From positions 32,803 through 96,802 of the forward strand of contig CAMDSC010000002.1 in NCBI GenBank assembly GCA_945907065.1: 64,000 bases of DNA. The letters run 5' to 3'. The position numbers and the translations under genes were made by a program. Each line of letters starts with the position of its first letter. The stretch's first letter is position 1. This DNA comes from Chitinophaga pinensis (GTDB lineage: Bacteria > Bacteroidota > Bacteroidia > NS11-12g > UBA9320). Below are positions 9,687 through 18,211 of this stretch, piece after piece. Below the pieces are notes generated by a model. The model was not told the DNA's origin. It saw only the letters and a list, made by a program, of their open reading frames with translations, and made no database searches.

Positions 9687-9763
9687 TGCCACTAAGTCAC
9701 CAAAACACTAAGGGGCAAAAAGTTGTTCTTGGTGAAACTTTCTGTCTTCGTGGCTTGGTGGCA
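9687..9763. repeat. Imperfect inverted-repeat intergenic element
   Basis: Two arms of about 23 bases, one beginning TGCCACTAAGTCACCAAAACA (9687-9709) and the other its near reverse complement (9741-9763), flank about 30 bases. The sequence resembles 'ccactaag...cacaaag...cttcgtggcttggtggc' interspersed repeats that I recall from many Bacteroidota genomes. It fills the gap between rarA and the prenyltransferase gene, whose 3' end begins at 9775. Confidence 0.6.
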
Positions 9764-9774
9764 TCTTTTAAAAT

Positions 9775-10740
9775 TTAAAAACTTCTATTATGCAAATAAA
9801 CCAACAATTCGTTTAAGTCCGATTTTTTTGATTCATCTACTTTTAAATCCTTTAAATTTTGTGAGGCCAAATCAAAGTATCTTTCAGATAGAGATTTTAA
9901 ATAAACATCCGATCCGGTTTTTATAAATAGAGTTTTTACCTCTTCGATTTTATGGGTATCGTCTATTTTTTCATCATTAAATAATCCCTGCATTTTCCCC
10001 TTCTCGGTTTCCATGGCTTTTATAACCATGATAGTTTTCTTATTTGCCAATATATCCCCTCCTGGTAGTTTGCCTACCAATTCGGGTGTTCCAAAAGCAT
10101 CCAGATAATCGTCCATTAACTGAAAACCAATGCCCATGTTTACTCCAAGGTTATATATTTTTTGAGCTTCTTCTATGGATGCGTCGGCTACAATGGCTCC
10201 CATCTGCAAACTACACCCCAATAAAACTGAGGTTTTTAGACGTATCATTTCCAGATATTCCTTTTCTGTAACATTGGTTTGAGTTTCAAAATTCATGTCC
10301 ATTTGCTGACCATCACACACCTCAGCTGCTGTTTTATTAAATACCGAAAATAATTCAGGCAAATGGTTTTGTTCCGACTTTTGTAGCATTTCATAAGCCT
10401 TTACCAGCATTAAATCCCCTGAGAGAATTGCTATGTTGGTATCCCACTTTTCATGCACCGTTGGTTTGCCCCTTCTTACCGGAGCCTTGTCCATAATATC
10501 ATCATGAATGAGAGAAAAGTTATGGAAAACTTCAACAGTTAAAGCTGAAGGAATTGCCTTTTCTAGGTTACCAGAATACAACTCACATCCCATCAATGCT
10601 AGCACCGGCCTTATTCGTTTACCGCCCAATCCTAGAATATAATTTAAAGGGTCATATAAATTTTGAGGAGAACCTTGGTATGGGTTCTTATGGATTTCTT
10701 GTTCTATTTTTTTTAATAATTCGGAGTATGATTTTAGCAT
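9775..10740 (-). CDS. Polyprenyl (trans-isoprenyl) diphosphate synthase
   Basis: Condenses isopentenyl diphosphate with allylic diphosphates to make the prenyl chains needed for quinones or carotenoids. The 321-residue protein shows the first Asp-rich motif DDIMD at 80-84 (followed by RRGKPT), the second Asp-rich motif DDYLD near 212, and GGKRIRP near residue 40 for IPP binding. Chain length cannot be read safely from sequence. The product may be geranylgeranyl, farnesyl or a longer diphosphate. Menaquinone genes in this window (hotdog thioesterase and isochorismate synthase near 29-30 kb) make a quinone side chain one plausible use. Confidence 0.92.
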   Translation of the reverse strand: MLKSYSELLKKIEQEIHKNPYQGSPQNLYDPLNYILGLGGKRIRPVLALMGCELYSGNLEKAIPSALTVEVFHNFSLIHDDIMDKAPVRRGKPTVHEKWDTNIAILSGDLMLVKAYEMLQKSEQNHLPELFSVFNKTAAEVCDGQQMDMNFETQTNVTEKEYLEMIRLKTSVLLGCSLQMGAIVADASIEEAQKIYNLGVNMGIGFQLMDDYLDAFGTPELVGKLPGGDILANKKTIMVIKAMETEKGKMQGLFNDEKIDDTHKIEEVKTLFIKTGSDVYLKSLSERYFDLASQNLKDLKVDESKKSDLNELLVYLHNRSF

Positions 10741-10765
10741 TTGTCAATTATTTTCAGGAAGAAAA

Positions 10766-10914
10766 CATCCCCCAACCCCCTTCGAAGGGGGACTTTGGCT
10801 TCGACATTTCTTTGTTCGTAATTTTATACTTTTTTAATTTTCACTCTTAATAAATTCTTCTTTGTGTCCAATAATCTTGCGTCAGCTCTCCCCCTTTGAA
10901 GGGGGTTGGGGGAT
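10766..10914. repeat. Inverted-repeat pair (CATCCCCCAACCCCCTT type) flanking about 95 bases
   Basis: The 241-base gap between the prenyltransferase and RNase R genes holds a G/C-rich unit (CATCCCCCAACCCCCTTCGA..., 10766-10792) and an inverted copy (10888-10914). The two copies are identical for about 25 bases except one or two positions. Each copy is itself a hairpin (CCCCCTT/AAGGGGG). The C/G runs contrast sharply with the AT-rich surroundings, pointing to an interspersed, possibly miniature mobile element. Short plus-strand ORFs across it are not credible genes. Confidence 0.7.
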
Positions 10915-10981
10915 GCGTTTGAAAGCAAAACAAAATTTCCATGCAAAAACCTTATCCTTAACCACCGGTTTAAACCGTTGG

Positions 10982-13096
10982 CTATATTACAAACTCAAAA
11001 TCCACCAACCGCTTTGGAATATTTGTCCTTTTAACACGAATTTTTGTTACATCACCCATTTGGTGTTTTATTCCTTTTCGCATTCCTAATACATAACGGC
11101 CTTTTTCAAAAAATTCATAGATATCATCCGTCATGTCTTTCAAGCGAATCATTCCTTCGCATTTGTTTTCAATTATCTCAACGTAAACACCCCACTCGGT
11201 AATTCCGGTAATTATGCCTTCAAATGCTTCCCCGATAAATTGAGAAATATATTCAGTTTGCTTGTATTTAATTGAAGCCCGCTCTGCTTCAACAGCCTTT
11301 TGTTCCCGGTCGCTGCTCCATTTACAGGCCGCCTCGAGATTGCTTTGATCAATAGGAGTAACTTTATCCAACATTTTGAATAAATGGCGGTGAGCTAGCA
11401 AATCCGGGTAACGGCGAATGGGAGATGTAAAATGCGCATAATAATCAAAACCCAACCCAAAGTGCCCTGATTTTTTTGTGGTGTAAAATGCCTTTTCCAT
11501 GCTTCGGATGGCGAGAGGTTGTAGAATTGTAGAGGCTTGTGTCCCTTCAATTTCAGCCGTCATGGCATTGATACTTTGGATATATTCATCTTCCGAATCT
11601 GTATTTATTTGAAACCCAAACCTTGATGCAATGGCCGCAAATTCCATCATTTTATTTGGAACCGGTGGCTCGTGTAAACGGTAAGGAATGGAATACGGTT
11701 TATATTTGGTATTTACCAAAGTGGCCACCCGTTTATTCGCCAAAAGCATAAACTCTTCTACTAATTTATGGGCATCCTTCCTAACTTTTTTATAGACTTC
11801 GATGGGCTTACCAAGTTTGTCCAGCTTAAATTTCACTTCTTCCGTTTCAAATGAAATAGCCCCTTGACGGAAGCGTTCTTCTTTTAAATTTTTAGCTATT
11901 TTGTTTAAAGTTGTTAGTTCGGTAGCCAATTCACCTTCCCCTGCTTCCAGTATTTCCTGGGCTTCTTCATAACTGAATCGGCGGTGTGAATGGATAACGG
12001 TTTTACCAAACCACTCCTTTAAAATTTTGCCTTTACCATCCAGTTCAAATACTGCGGCAAAACACAATCTATCCTCATCAGGAACCAAAGAGCACAATTC
12101 ATTGGAAATTTTTTCAGGCAACATCGGAACAACTCTATCCACTAAATACACCGAAGTTGCTCTGGCGTAAGCCTCTTTATCCAATAAGGAACCTTCCGTT
12201 ACAAAATGCGAAACATCGGCAATATGCACCCCGACTTCATATTTATTATCGCCCAAAACCTTAAAAGAAATGGCATCATCAAAATCTTTGGCATCCGCAG
12301 GGTCTATAGTAATAGTAAGAGTTTGTCTGAAATCTTTGCGGGTGGCAATTTCAGCTTCGGGTATTATCACCGGCATTTTATCGGCTTCATCCATAACATC
12401 CTTTGGAAATTCAGGATTCAATCCAAATTCCATCAATATGGCATGAATCTCGGTATTGTGTTCTCCCGCTTTGCCTAAAACTTTCACCACTTCGGCATTG
12501 GGGTTTTTTGCCATTTTAGGCCAATCTGTGATTTTTACAATAGCCTTATAATTATTTTTAACGCCTCGTAATTTGTCTTTTGGTATAAAAAAATCGGTAT
12601 GGCTGCGGGTATCATCGGGTACAAAAAAACCAAAACCATCTGAAACCTGAACTACACCTACATATTCCTGTTTGGCTCGTCTCACTACTTTTATCACACG
12701 TCCTTCGGGTTTATCTTTTCTTCGTGTAGAAATCATCTCTACCTGAACAATATCCCCGTTCAAAGCTGGCCAGGTCATGCCTGGTGTGATATGAATATCA
12801 GCTTCGTCTTCACCGGTCAGTAAATATCCTGCTCCCCGTTTGTTAAATTCTATTTTACCTTCTAAAAATTCAGAAACTTCTTCAATATAAAAACTCCCTT
12901 TGGGTTGTTCAACAATTAATTTTTTGTTTACCAAATCCATTAATGCTTCGCCTGCAAGTTCCCTATCAGGCTTAGAATTGAAGCCCAATCGCGATGAAAT
13001 TTGTTTGTAATTCATGCGTTTGCCGGGTCGTTCGTTCAGCACTTCCAGTATTTGCGCCTCTACCCAGTCATTGTGATTGTTATTGCCATTGGCCAT
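10982..13096 (-). CDS. rnr: Ribonuclease R
   Basis: A 3'-5' processive exoribonuclease that degrades structured RNA in the cytoplasm. The 704-residue protein has, in order, an N-terminal winged-helix region (MNYKQISSRLGFNSK), cold-shock OB folds, the catalytic RNB domain with the Asp cluster ITIDPADAKDFDDAISF, HYAHFTSPIRRYPDLLAHR, and a C-terminal S1 domain (about 625-700). The protein ends soon after S1, with little of the basic tail seen in E. coli RNase R. A perfect -7 box TACCTTTG lies only 6 bases before the ATG, so the transcript may be leaderless or nearly so. Confidence 0.96.
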   Translation of the reverse strand: MANGNNNHNDWVEAQILEVLNERPGKRMNYKQISSRLGFNSKPDRELAGEALMDLVNKKLIVEQPKGSFYIEEVSEFLEGKIEFNKRGAGYLLTGEDEADIHITPGMTWPALNGDIVQVEMISTRRKDKPEGRVIKVVRRAKQEYVGVVQVSDGFGFFVPDDTRSHTDFFIPKDKLRGVKNNYKAIVKITDWPKMAKNPNAEVVKVLGKAGEHNTEIHAILMEFGLNPEFPKDVMDEADKMPVIIPEAEIATRKDFRQTLTITIDPADAKDFDDAISFKVLGDNKYEVGVHIADVSHFVTEGSLLDKEAYARATSVYLVDRVVPMLPEKISNELCSLVPDEDRLCFAAVFELDGKGKILKEWFGKTVIHSHRRFSYEEAQEILEAGEGELATELTTLNKIAKNLKEERFRQGAISFETEEVKFKLDKLGKPIEVYKKVRKDAHKLVEEFMLLANKRVATLVNTKYKPYSIPYRLHEPPVPNKMMEFAAIASRFGFQINTDSEDEYIQSINAMTAEIEGTQASTILQPLAIRSMEKAFYTTKKSGHFGLGFDYYAHFTSPIRRYPDLLAHRHLFKMLDKVTPIDQSNLEAACKWSSDREQKAVEAERASIKYKQTEYISQFIGEAFEGIITGITEWGVYVEIIENKCEGMIRLKDMTDDIYEFFEKGRYVLGMRKGIKHQMGDVTKIRVKRTNIPKRLVDFEFVI

Positions 13097-13101
13097 AGCT
13101 G

Positions 13102-13109
13102 CAAAGGTA
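13102..13109 (-). promoter_or_regulatory. -7 promoter element of rnr
   Basis: TACCTTTG on the minus strand is a perfect TAnnTTTG match, and GCAGCT separates it from the ATG. This places the expected transcription start at or next to the start codon. Confidence 0.5.
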
Positions 13110-13167
13110 GCGGATTAAATTAACTGTTGGGCTTTAAGCAAGTTAACTTTAAATCAACATATATTTT

Positions 13168-14685
13168 CTAAAACTGAAAATAAATAAACGGCTGAACCTC
13201 GCTACTGGCTACCTGATAGGCTGCTATGATGATGAAAGCTACAATTCCAACTTTCAGAACCAAAGGCATTACAGAAAAACGTTCTTCCAAATTTAACTTG
13301 AAGCGTTTTGGAATAAAATGTAAGAAGTATCCTATCAAAATAAAACTAAACACTTTCCAATAGGATTGCGCTTTTAGCATGGCATCAGGCAATGAAAAAT
13401 TATAAAAAATACGGCTCAACATCATTTTTACAGATGGCACATCGTCGGCACGGAAGTAAATCCAACAGAAACATACAAAATGAAAAGTGACCACCCCTGC
13501 TATGATGTTGTAAAGTTTGCTGTTTTGTTTATTAGCCCATGGCACATATTCCAAGTACATTTTATGTAAGGCCAAAGCTCCGCCATGCAGGGCTCCCCAA
13601 ATAATAAACTTATTGGCAGCCCCGTGCCACAAGCCTCCAAGCAACATGGTTATTAGTAAATTTATGTATGTACGAATTTTCCCTTTTCGGTTTCCACCTA
13701 ATGAAATATAAAGGTAATCCTTCAGCCAGGTACTTAATGAAATATGCCATCTGCGCCAAAACTCGGTGATGGAAAGGGACACATACGGTGAATTAAAATT
13801 GAGTGGCAACCTAAATCCGAGCAACAATGAAATCCCTATAGCCATATCGCTATATCCTGAAAAATCACAATAGATTTGGATGGCATATCCATACACTGCC
13901 ATAAGGTTATCAAACCCTGAATATAATTGAGGGTCGTCAAAAACCCTGTCTACAAAATTGATACTGATATAATCCGAAATAACTGTTTTCTTTATAAATC
14001 CGCCCATAATTAAAAAAATAGCATGGCCAAATTCCCGCTCGGTAAGACTGAATTTTTTTGCTATTTGAGGAAGAAAGTCGACTGCCCTTACAATTGGACC
14101 TGCAATAAGCTGTGGAAAATAGGTCACAAAAAAACCGAAGTCTAATATGTTTTTTGCCGGTTCAATATGCTTCCTGTAAACATCGATGGTATAGCTTAAG
14201 GTTTGAAAGGTAAAGAACGATATACCAACAGGAAGAACAATTTTTGAGATGTCAAAACCGGTTCCAAACCAATTATTGGAAGCAATGTAAAAAATATTTT
14301 TTGGATGAAAATTGGTTCCAATAAGGTCATTGATAATATTGGCGAAGTAGTTTGTATATTTAAAGAAAACCAAAAGGCCGAGGTTTATACTTAAGCTAAT
14401 TATTAAAAAAAGTTTCCGTTTAAACTGGCTTTTAGAATAATGAATTGCGTTGGCCAGATAAAAATCATAAATGGTAGAAAGCACCAACAGGGAAAAAAAC
14501 CACCCACCCGTTCGGTAATAGAAAAACACACCGAAACAGATGAGATAAAAACTCCTTAATTGAAGCCTGTCATGGATAAAAGCATACACACCATACATTA
14601 CAGTGAATATGAAAATAAACAAATACTGGCTGAACAACAGTGGCGATGTTTCAGAAAAAACAAATATTTCCCGTAGGGTTAGCAT
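13168..14685 (-). CDS. MBOAT family membrane-bound O-acyltransferase (AlgI/DltB-like)
   Basis: A polytopic inner-membrane enzyme that moves acyl groups, usually acetyl, across the membrane for attachment to extracytoplasmic polysaccharides. The 505-residue protein has about ten to twelve hydrophobic helices, the MBOAT signature ITEFWRRWHISLSTWLKDYL and the catalytic His in GGLWHGAANKFIIWG near residue 355. Length and motifs fit the AlgI group. The SGNH hydrolase gene lies 98 bases upstream on the same strand. This partner pairing is common in polysaccharide O-acetylation loci. The acceptor polymer is unknown. Confidence 0.92.
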   Translation of the reverse strand: MLTLREIFVFSETSPLLFSQYLFIFIFTVMYGVYAFIHDRLQLRSFYLICFGVFFYYRTGGWFFSLLVLSTIYDFYLANAIHYSKSQFKRKLFLIISLSINLGLLVFFKYTNYFANIINDLIGTNFHPKNIFYIASNNWFGTGFDISKIVLPVGISFFTFQTLSYTIDVYRKHIEPAKNILDFGFFVTYFPQLIAGPIVRAVDFLPQIAKKFSLTEREFGHAIFLIMGGFIKKTVISDYISINFVDRVFDDPQLYSGFDNLMAVYGYAIQIYCDFSGYSDMAIGISLLLGFRLPLNFNSPYVSLSITEFWRRWHISLSTWLKDYLYISLGGNRKGKIRTYINLLITMLLGGLWHGAANKFIIWGALHGGALALHKMYLEYVPWANKQNSKLYNIIAGVVTFHFVCFCWIYFRADDVPSVKMMLSRIFYNFSLPDAMLKAQSYWKVFSFILIGYFLHFIPKRFKLNLEERFSVMPLVLKVGIVAFIIIAAYQVASSEVQPFIYFQF

Positions 14686-14745
14686 AAATTTATAAACTTC
14701 TTAAATCTAAAATCGTTAATCTCATTTTTTTTCTTTTACCTGCTT

Positions 14746-14775
14746 TGTAAGGGTTCAAAATTTTGAACCCTTACA
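14746..14775. promoter_or_regulatory. Perfect 30-bp palindrome between SGNH and MBOAT genes
   Basis: TGTAAGGGTTCAAAA is followed immediately by its exact reverse complement, with no loop bases. It starts 9 bases past the SGNH stop codon. On the minus strand it is followed by a purine-rich tract rather than a T run, so it is not a classical intrinsic terminator. It could be an operator, an mRNA 3'-end stabiliser or an attenuator. Confidence 0.6.
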
Positions 14776-14783
14776 TTGAATTA

Positions 14784-16046
14784 TCAATTAAATCGCTTTT
14801 CATAAGCATCCATAATTGCCCTATATAATAACTCTCCTTGCACTTCATAGCCTTTCTTGGAATAATGCACATAATCATTTCTTGCCAATCCATACTTTAC
14901 CCAAGCTTTTATAGAATAATCCCCTCCCATCACTGCATTAAAGTCCCAAACTCCACAATTATATTCTTCTGCTAATTCGTAAAGAATGGCTCGATAACTA
15001 CCGTTATTATTATTGTGTGTTCCATTTTTTAAATAAAAATCACCTGGAGTAACCAATAATATTGATACACCGGGTTTGGAAGCACGAATGTTATCCAACA
15101 TAGTTCTTAAATTATCCTTAATACAAAAACGACAATATCTACTTTCGGGTAAAAAATTATCGTTAGTACCTAAGGAAACAATAACCAAATCGGGTTCTAA
15201 TGCACTAAGTTCTTTGGTAAACAATGTGCTTTTATTATAGGTTTTGGTAAATGCTCCATTAAGCCCAATGGCATGATACAGCAGCCCAGGATTATTATTT
15301 TCTAAACTCATTCCATAAAACTGAAAATGATTTTGCGCTGGAAACGATTTTGCCAAACGCATATTTACAGTATCCTGAGGCTTGTTAAAAAAAAACTGGG
15401 AATATCCATCTTCAACAGGCTGCTCATCAAAAAAGAAATCGCGGTCTTTTTTATTTTCAAAAATTGGAGAATAACTATCCTCATCGGTATGATAAAATAA
15501 TTTAAGACTATTAAAACTGTAGTCCATTCTCCCATTCCTTTCGGGATCAATAATCATATAAGAATTACTATCGCGAGTGTTTATTTCCAGCCCGTTCAAC
15601 CCCAAAGTACACCCTTCACCTGATTGTGTAGCCTTGCAATTGCTCCACTTTCCTCCAAATATTAAACTGTAATTAATAGGATTATTGGTGTTAGCGATGC
15701 GAAAAGGGAAAATAAATCCTCGGCCACCATTTCCAAAGGTTTGTTGAAATAAAGTGCGGGTTTCGTTGGTTAAATAATCGGCTTGTATGTGTGAATCACC
15801 AATATGAACAATATTAATTTTACCCATCCGGGTTTTTATAAAATGATCTAAATGGTTAAAGAAAGAATAAAGAAATTTATCAGTTCCATTACTAATTGAA
15901 TTTTTCTCATAATCAATACATGGATAAACATTTTTAAAAATAACTAAATCATTTTTCTGGTTAGAAAACGACGTAAATAGCAAAACTAGAAGGATATTGA
16001 AAAATATCATTCTAAAACCGCCTGTCATTTTTTTTCCATTGCTCAA
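14784..16046 (-). CDS. SGNH/GDSL-type esterase, probable partner of MBOAT acyltransferase
   Basis: The 420-residue protein has an N-terminal hydrophobic signal segment (MIFFNILLVLLFTSFS; the true start may be Met13). The SGNH hydrolase blocks are visible: GDSH at 83-86 with the nucleophile Ser, SLGTNDNF as the Asn block, and DYVHYSKKGYEVQG with the catalytic Asp/His near the C-terminus. Such exported proteins act on the outer side of the membrane, attaching or removing acyl groups on glycans. The annotated start directly abuts the manC stop codon, so translational coupling is likely. That places it in the kdsD-manC-SGNH-MBOAT operon. Confidence 0.85.
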   Translation of the reverse strand: MSNGKKMTGGFRMIFFNILLVLLFTSFSNQKNDLVIFKNVYPCIDYEKNSISNGTDKFLYSFFNHLDHFIKTRMGKINIVHIGDSHIQADYLTNETRTLFQQTFGNGGRGFIFPFRIANTNNPINYSLIFGGKWSNCKATQSGEGCTLGLNGLEINTRDSNSYMIIDPERNGRMDYSFNSLKLFYHTDEDSYSPIFENKKDRDFFFDEQPVEDGYSQFFFNKPQDTVNMRLAKSFPAQNHFQFYGMSLENNNPGLLYHAIGLNGAFTKTYNKSTLFTKELSALEPDLVIVSLGTNDNFLPESRYCRFCIKDNLRTMLDNIRASKPGVSILLVTPGDFYLKNGTHNNNNGSYRAILYELAEEYNCGVWDFNAVMGGDYSIKAWVKYGLARNDYVHYSKKGYEVQGELLYRAIMDAYEKRFN

Positions 16047-17126
16047 TTAATTATATTTTCCGTCGAATTTATCCTTAATATCAGAAACAATAAGCCTCAC
16101 TTCTTGCTCATGTTCCATGTTACAAATTAATATAGCATCATTGCTTTCGATCACCATTAGATTGTTGACGCCTTGCAACACTATAAGACCTTTTGTAGAA
16201 TTATAAATAAAACAATTTTGAGTATCTCTATTTATTACATTTTTTCCGATTATCACATTGCCATCATCACTTGAAGGGGCTATCTCTTTTACCGAACGCC
16301 AGGTTCCTAAATCACTCCACCCAAATGATGAGGGTATCACAAAAACATTTTTAGCCTTTTCAATTATGCCATAATCAATTGAAATTACAGAACAAAGTGG
16401 ATAGCTTCGGGCTATATATTCTTCCTCTTGCGGGGTATAATAAAATTTCTTTCCTGCTTTAAATAGTTCATGCAGTTCTGGTAAATATCTTTCAAAAGAA
16501 TCAATCCATGTTTTGGCACTGCTAACAAATATTCCGGCATTCCATAAAAAATCACCGCTCTGAATAAATGTTTCTGCAATTTCCAAGGTTGGTTTTTCAG
16601 TAAACGTTTTAACTTTAAAAATATTTTCGGTAGCCAAATCTGTATAATATTGAATATAGCCGTACCCTGTATCGGGCCGGGTTGGATTAATACCTAAAGT
16701 AACTATGGCGTCATTACCTGTTACAAAATCGAGGCCTTTTTTTATTTTTTCTAAAAAAGTTGTTTCGTCAGAAATAAGGTGATCGGAAGGAAGAATGGTA
16801 ATATTGGCGTTTGGGTATTTCGAATAGATTTTGTAAACCGAATAGGCAATACACGGTGCTGTGTTTTTTAAAGCAGGTTCCAATAGAATATTGCATGCTA
16901 ATACTTTTGGCAATTGCTTTTTTACCAAATCAGAATAATCTGCATTGGTAACCACATATATTTTATCATTATCAAACAGATGACTTAATCTATCATAAGT
17001 CATTTGAATTAGAGTTTTGCCGGTACCAAGTATATCAAGAAATTGTTTTGGATTATCAGTCCGGCTAATTGGCCAAAAACGGCTTCCAATGCCGCCGGCC
17101 ATTATTACAGCAAAATTTTCACTCAT
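16047..17126 (-). CDS. manC: Mannose-1-phosphate guanylyltransferase
   Basis: Makes GDP-mannose from mannose 1-phosphate and GTP, the precursor for mannose, fucose or rhamnose residues in surface glycans. The 359-residue protein carries the nucleotidyltransferase signature MAGGIGSRFWPISR (residues 9-22) with the following KQFL, the sugar-binding TFTEKP and the FLWNAGIFV block. It is the short, single-function form with no C-terminal isomerase domain. Nine bases separate it from kdsD upstream and none from the SGNH gene downstream, so an operon is near certain. Confidence 0.93.
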   Translation of the reverse strand: MSENFAVIMAGGIGSRFWPISRTDNPKQFLDILGTGKTLIQMTYDRLSHLFDNDKIYVVTNADYSDLVKKQLPKVLACNILLEPALKNTAPCIAYSVYKIYSKYPNANITILPSDHLISDETTFLEKIKKGLDFVTGNDAIVTLGINPTRPDTGYGYIQYYTDLATENIFKVKTFTEKPTLEIAETFIQSGDFLWNAGIFVSSAKTWIDSFERYLPELHELFKAGKKFYYTPQEEEYIARSYPLCSVISIDYGIIEKAKNVFVIPSSFGWSDLGTWRSVKEIAPSSDDGNVIIGKNVINRDTQNCFIYNSTKGLIVLQGVNNLMVIESNDAILICNMEHEQEVRLIVSDIKDKFDGKYN

Positions 17127-17135
17127 CTATTCTTT

Positions 17136-18104
17136 CTAACTTATTCCTTCTTTGTTTAAATCGTGAAAATGAACTATTCCTGCATAGTTTTCATTTTCAG
17201 TAACCAATATCTGTGTAATTTTAAGATCGGTCATTACTGTGGCGGCTTCGATAGCCATGCAACCTACATCTAAAGTTTTAGGATTAATGCACATTATATC
17301 TTTAGCTTTTAATTGCTGTATTGTTATATGCTTCTCAAGCATTCGCCTAATATCTCCATCAGTTATCATTCCGGCTATTTTACCTTCGTCATCAATTACT
17401 GCAGTAGCACCGAGCCTTCCTTTTGTAATTTCCATGATTACATTTTTAATGAAATCATCCGGTTTCACTTTAGGCTTGGCGTTGGTAAAAATAAAATCTT
17501 TAAGTGTAAGATACAATTGCTTACCCAATGCCCCGCCCGGGTGATAACGGGCAAAATCGGCTGATGAAAATCTTCGCGCCTTAAGCAGACAAACCGCCAA
17601 AGCATCTCCCATTGCTAACTGGGCAGTGGTACTGGAGGTAGGAGCCAAATTATTTGGGCATGCTTCTTTTTCTACAGTGGTGTTGATAACAAAATCACTT
17701 TGCTTTGCCAAATAGGAATTTACATTTCCAACCATTCCAATTAAAATATTTTCAGATTTTTTTAATAATGGAATCAAATTTTTTATTTCCGGGGTTTCAC
17801 CACTTTTAGAAATACAAAGAACAATATCATGGCTCTGAATCATTCCCAAATCACCATGAATAGCATCGGCTGCATGCATAAAAAGTGACGGTGTTCCTGT
17901 ACTGTTAAGCGTTGCCACTATTTTATTAGCAATAATAGCACTCTTGCCAATTCCAGTAATTACAAGCCTCCCTTTAGATACTAAAATACTATTTACAGCT
18001 TCAACAAAATCATCGTTAATAAATTTTACAAGATTTAAGACTGATTCTGCTTCAATCTGCAAGGTATTTATACCATTTTGTTTTATTTCGCGGATATTTT
18101 CCAA
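17136..18104 (-). CDS. kdsD: Arabinose-5-phosphate isomerase, KpsF/GutQ family
   Basis: Converts ribulose 5-phosphate to arabinose 5-phosphate, the first step to Kdo for lipopolysaccharide core or capsule. It has an N-terminal SIS domain (GIGKSAIIANK, SKSGETPE, the ARYHPGGALGK motif) and two C-terminal CBS domains. The ORF track begins at a TTG at 18149. I prefer the TTG at 18104 (MENIREIKQNG...), because a perfect -7 box (TATTTTTG, 18126-18133) lies inside the longer version and the shorter protein of 323 residues fits the family. No ATG is available near the N-terminus. It is divergent from recQ and heads the manC operon. Confidence 0.9.
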   Translation of the reverse strand: MENIREIKQNGINTLQIEAESVLNLVKFINDDFVEAVNSILVSKGRLVITGIGKSAIIANKIVATLNSTGTPSLFMHAADAIHGDLGMIQSHDIVLCISKSGETPEIKNLIPLLKKSENILIGMVGNVNSYLAKQSDFVINTTVEKEACPNNLAPTSSTTAQLAMGDALAVCLLKARRFSSADFARYHPGGALGKQLYLTLKDFIFTNAKPKVKPDDFIKNVIMEITKGRLGATAVIDDEGKIAGMITDGDIRRMLEKHITIQQLKAKDIMCINPKTLDVGCMAIEAATVMTDLKITQILVTENENYAGIVHFHDLNKEGIS

Positions 18105-18125
18105 TAAGCCATTTAATTTGGGCTG

Positions 18126-18133
18126 CAAAAATA
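18126..18133 (-). promoter_or_regulatory. -7 promoter element of the kdsD-manC operon
   Basis: TATTTTTG on the minus strand matches TAnnTTTG and would start transcription near 18119. That decides against the 18149 start of the ORF track. No clear -33 element is seen. Confidence 0.4.
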
Positions 18134-18211
18134 AATATAATGCTTGCAACTTTAGTAATCAATATATTAATTTAGTGGCATAAATAAGAAATAGAAAAGG
18201 AGAAGGAAAAA

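Noticed and set aside
10554-11089. Plus-strand ORFs of 98 and 75 aa over the inverted repeats
   Set aside because: They run through repeat sequence and antisense coding of flanking genes, with no signal peptide or conserved motif.
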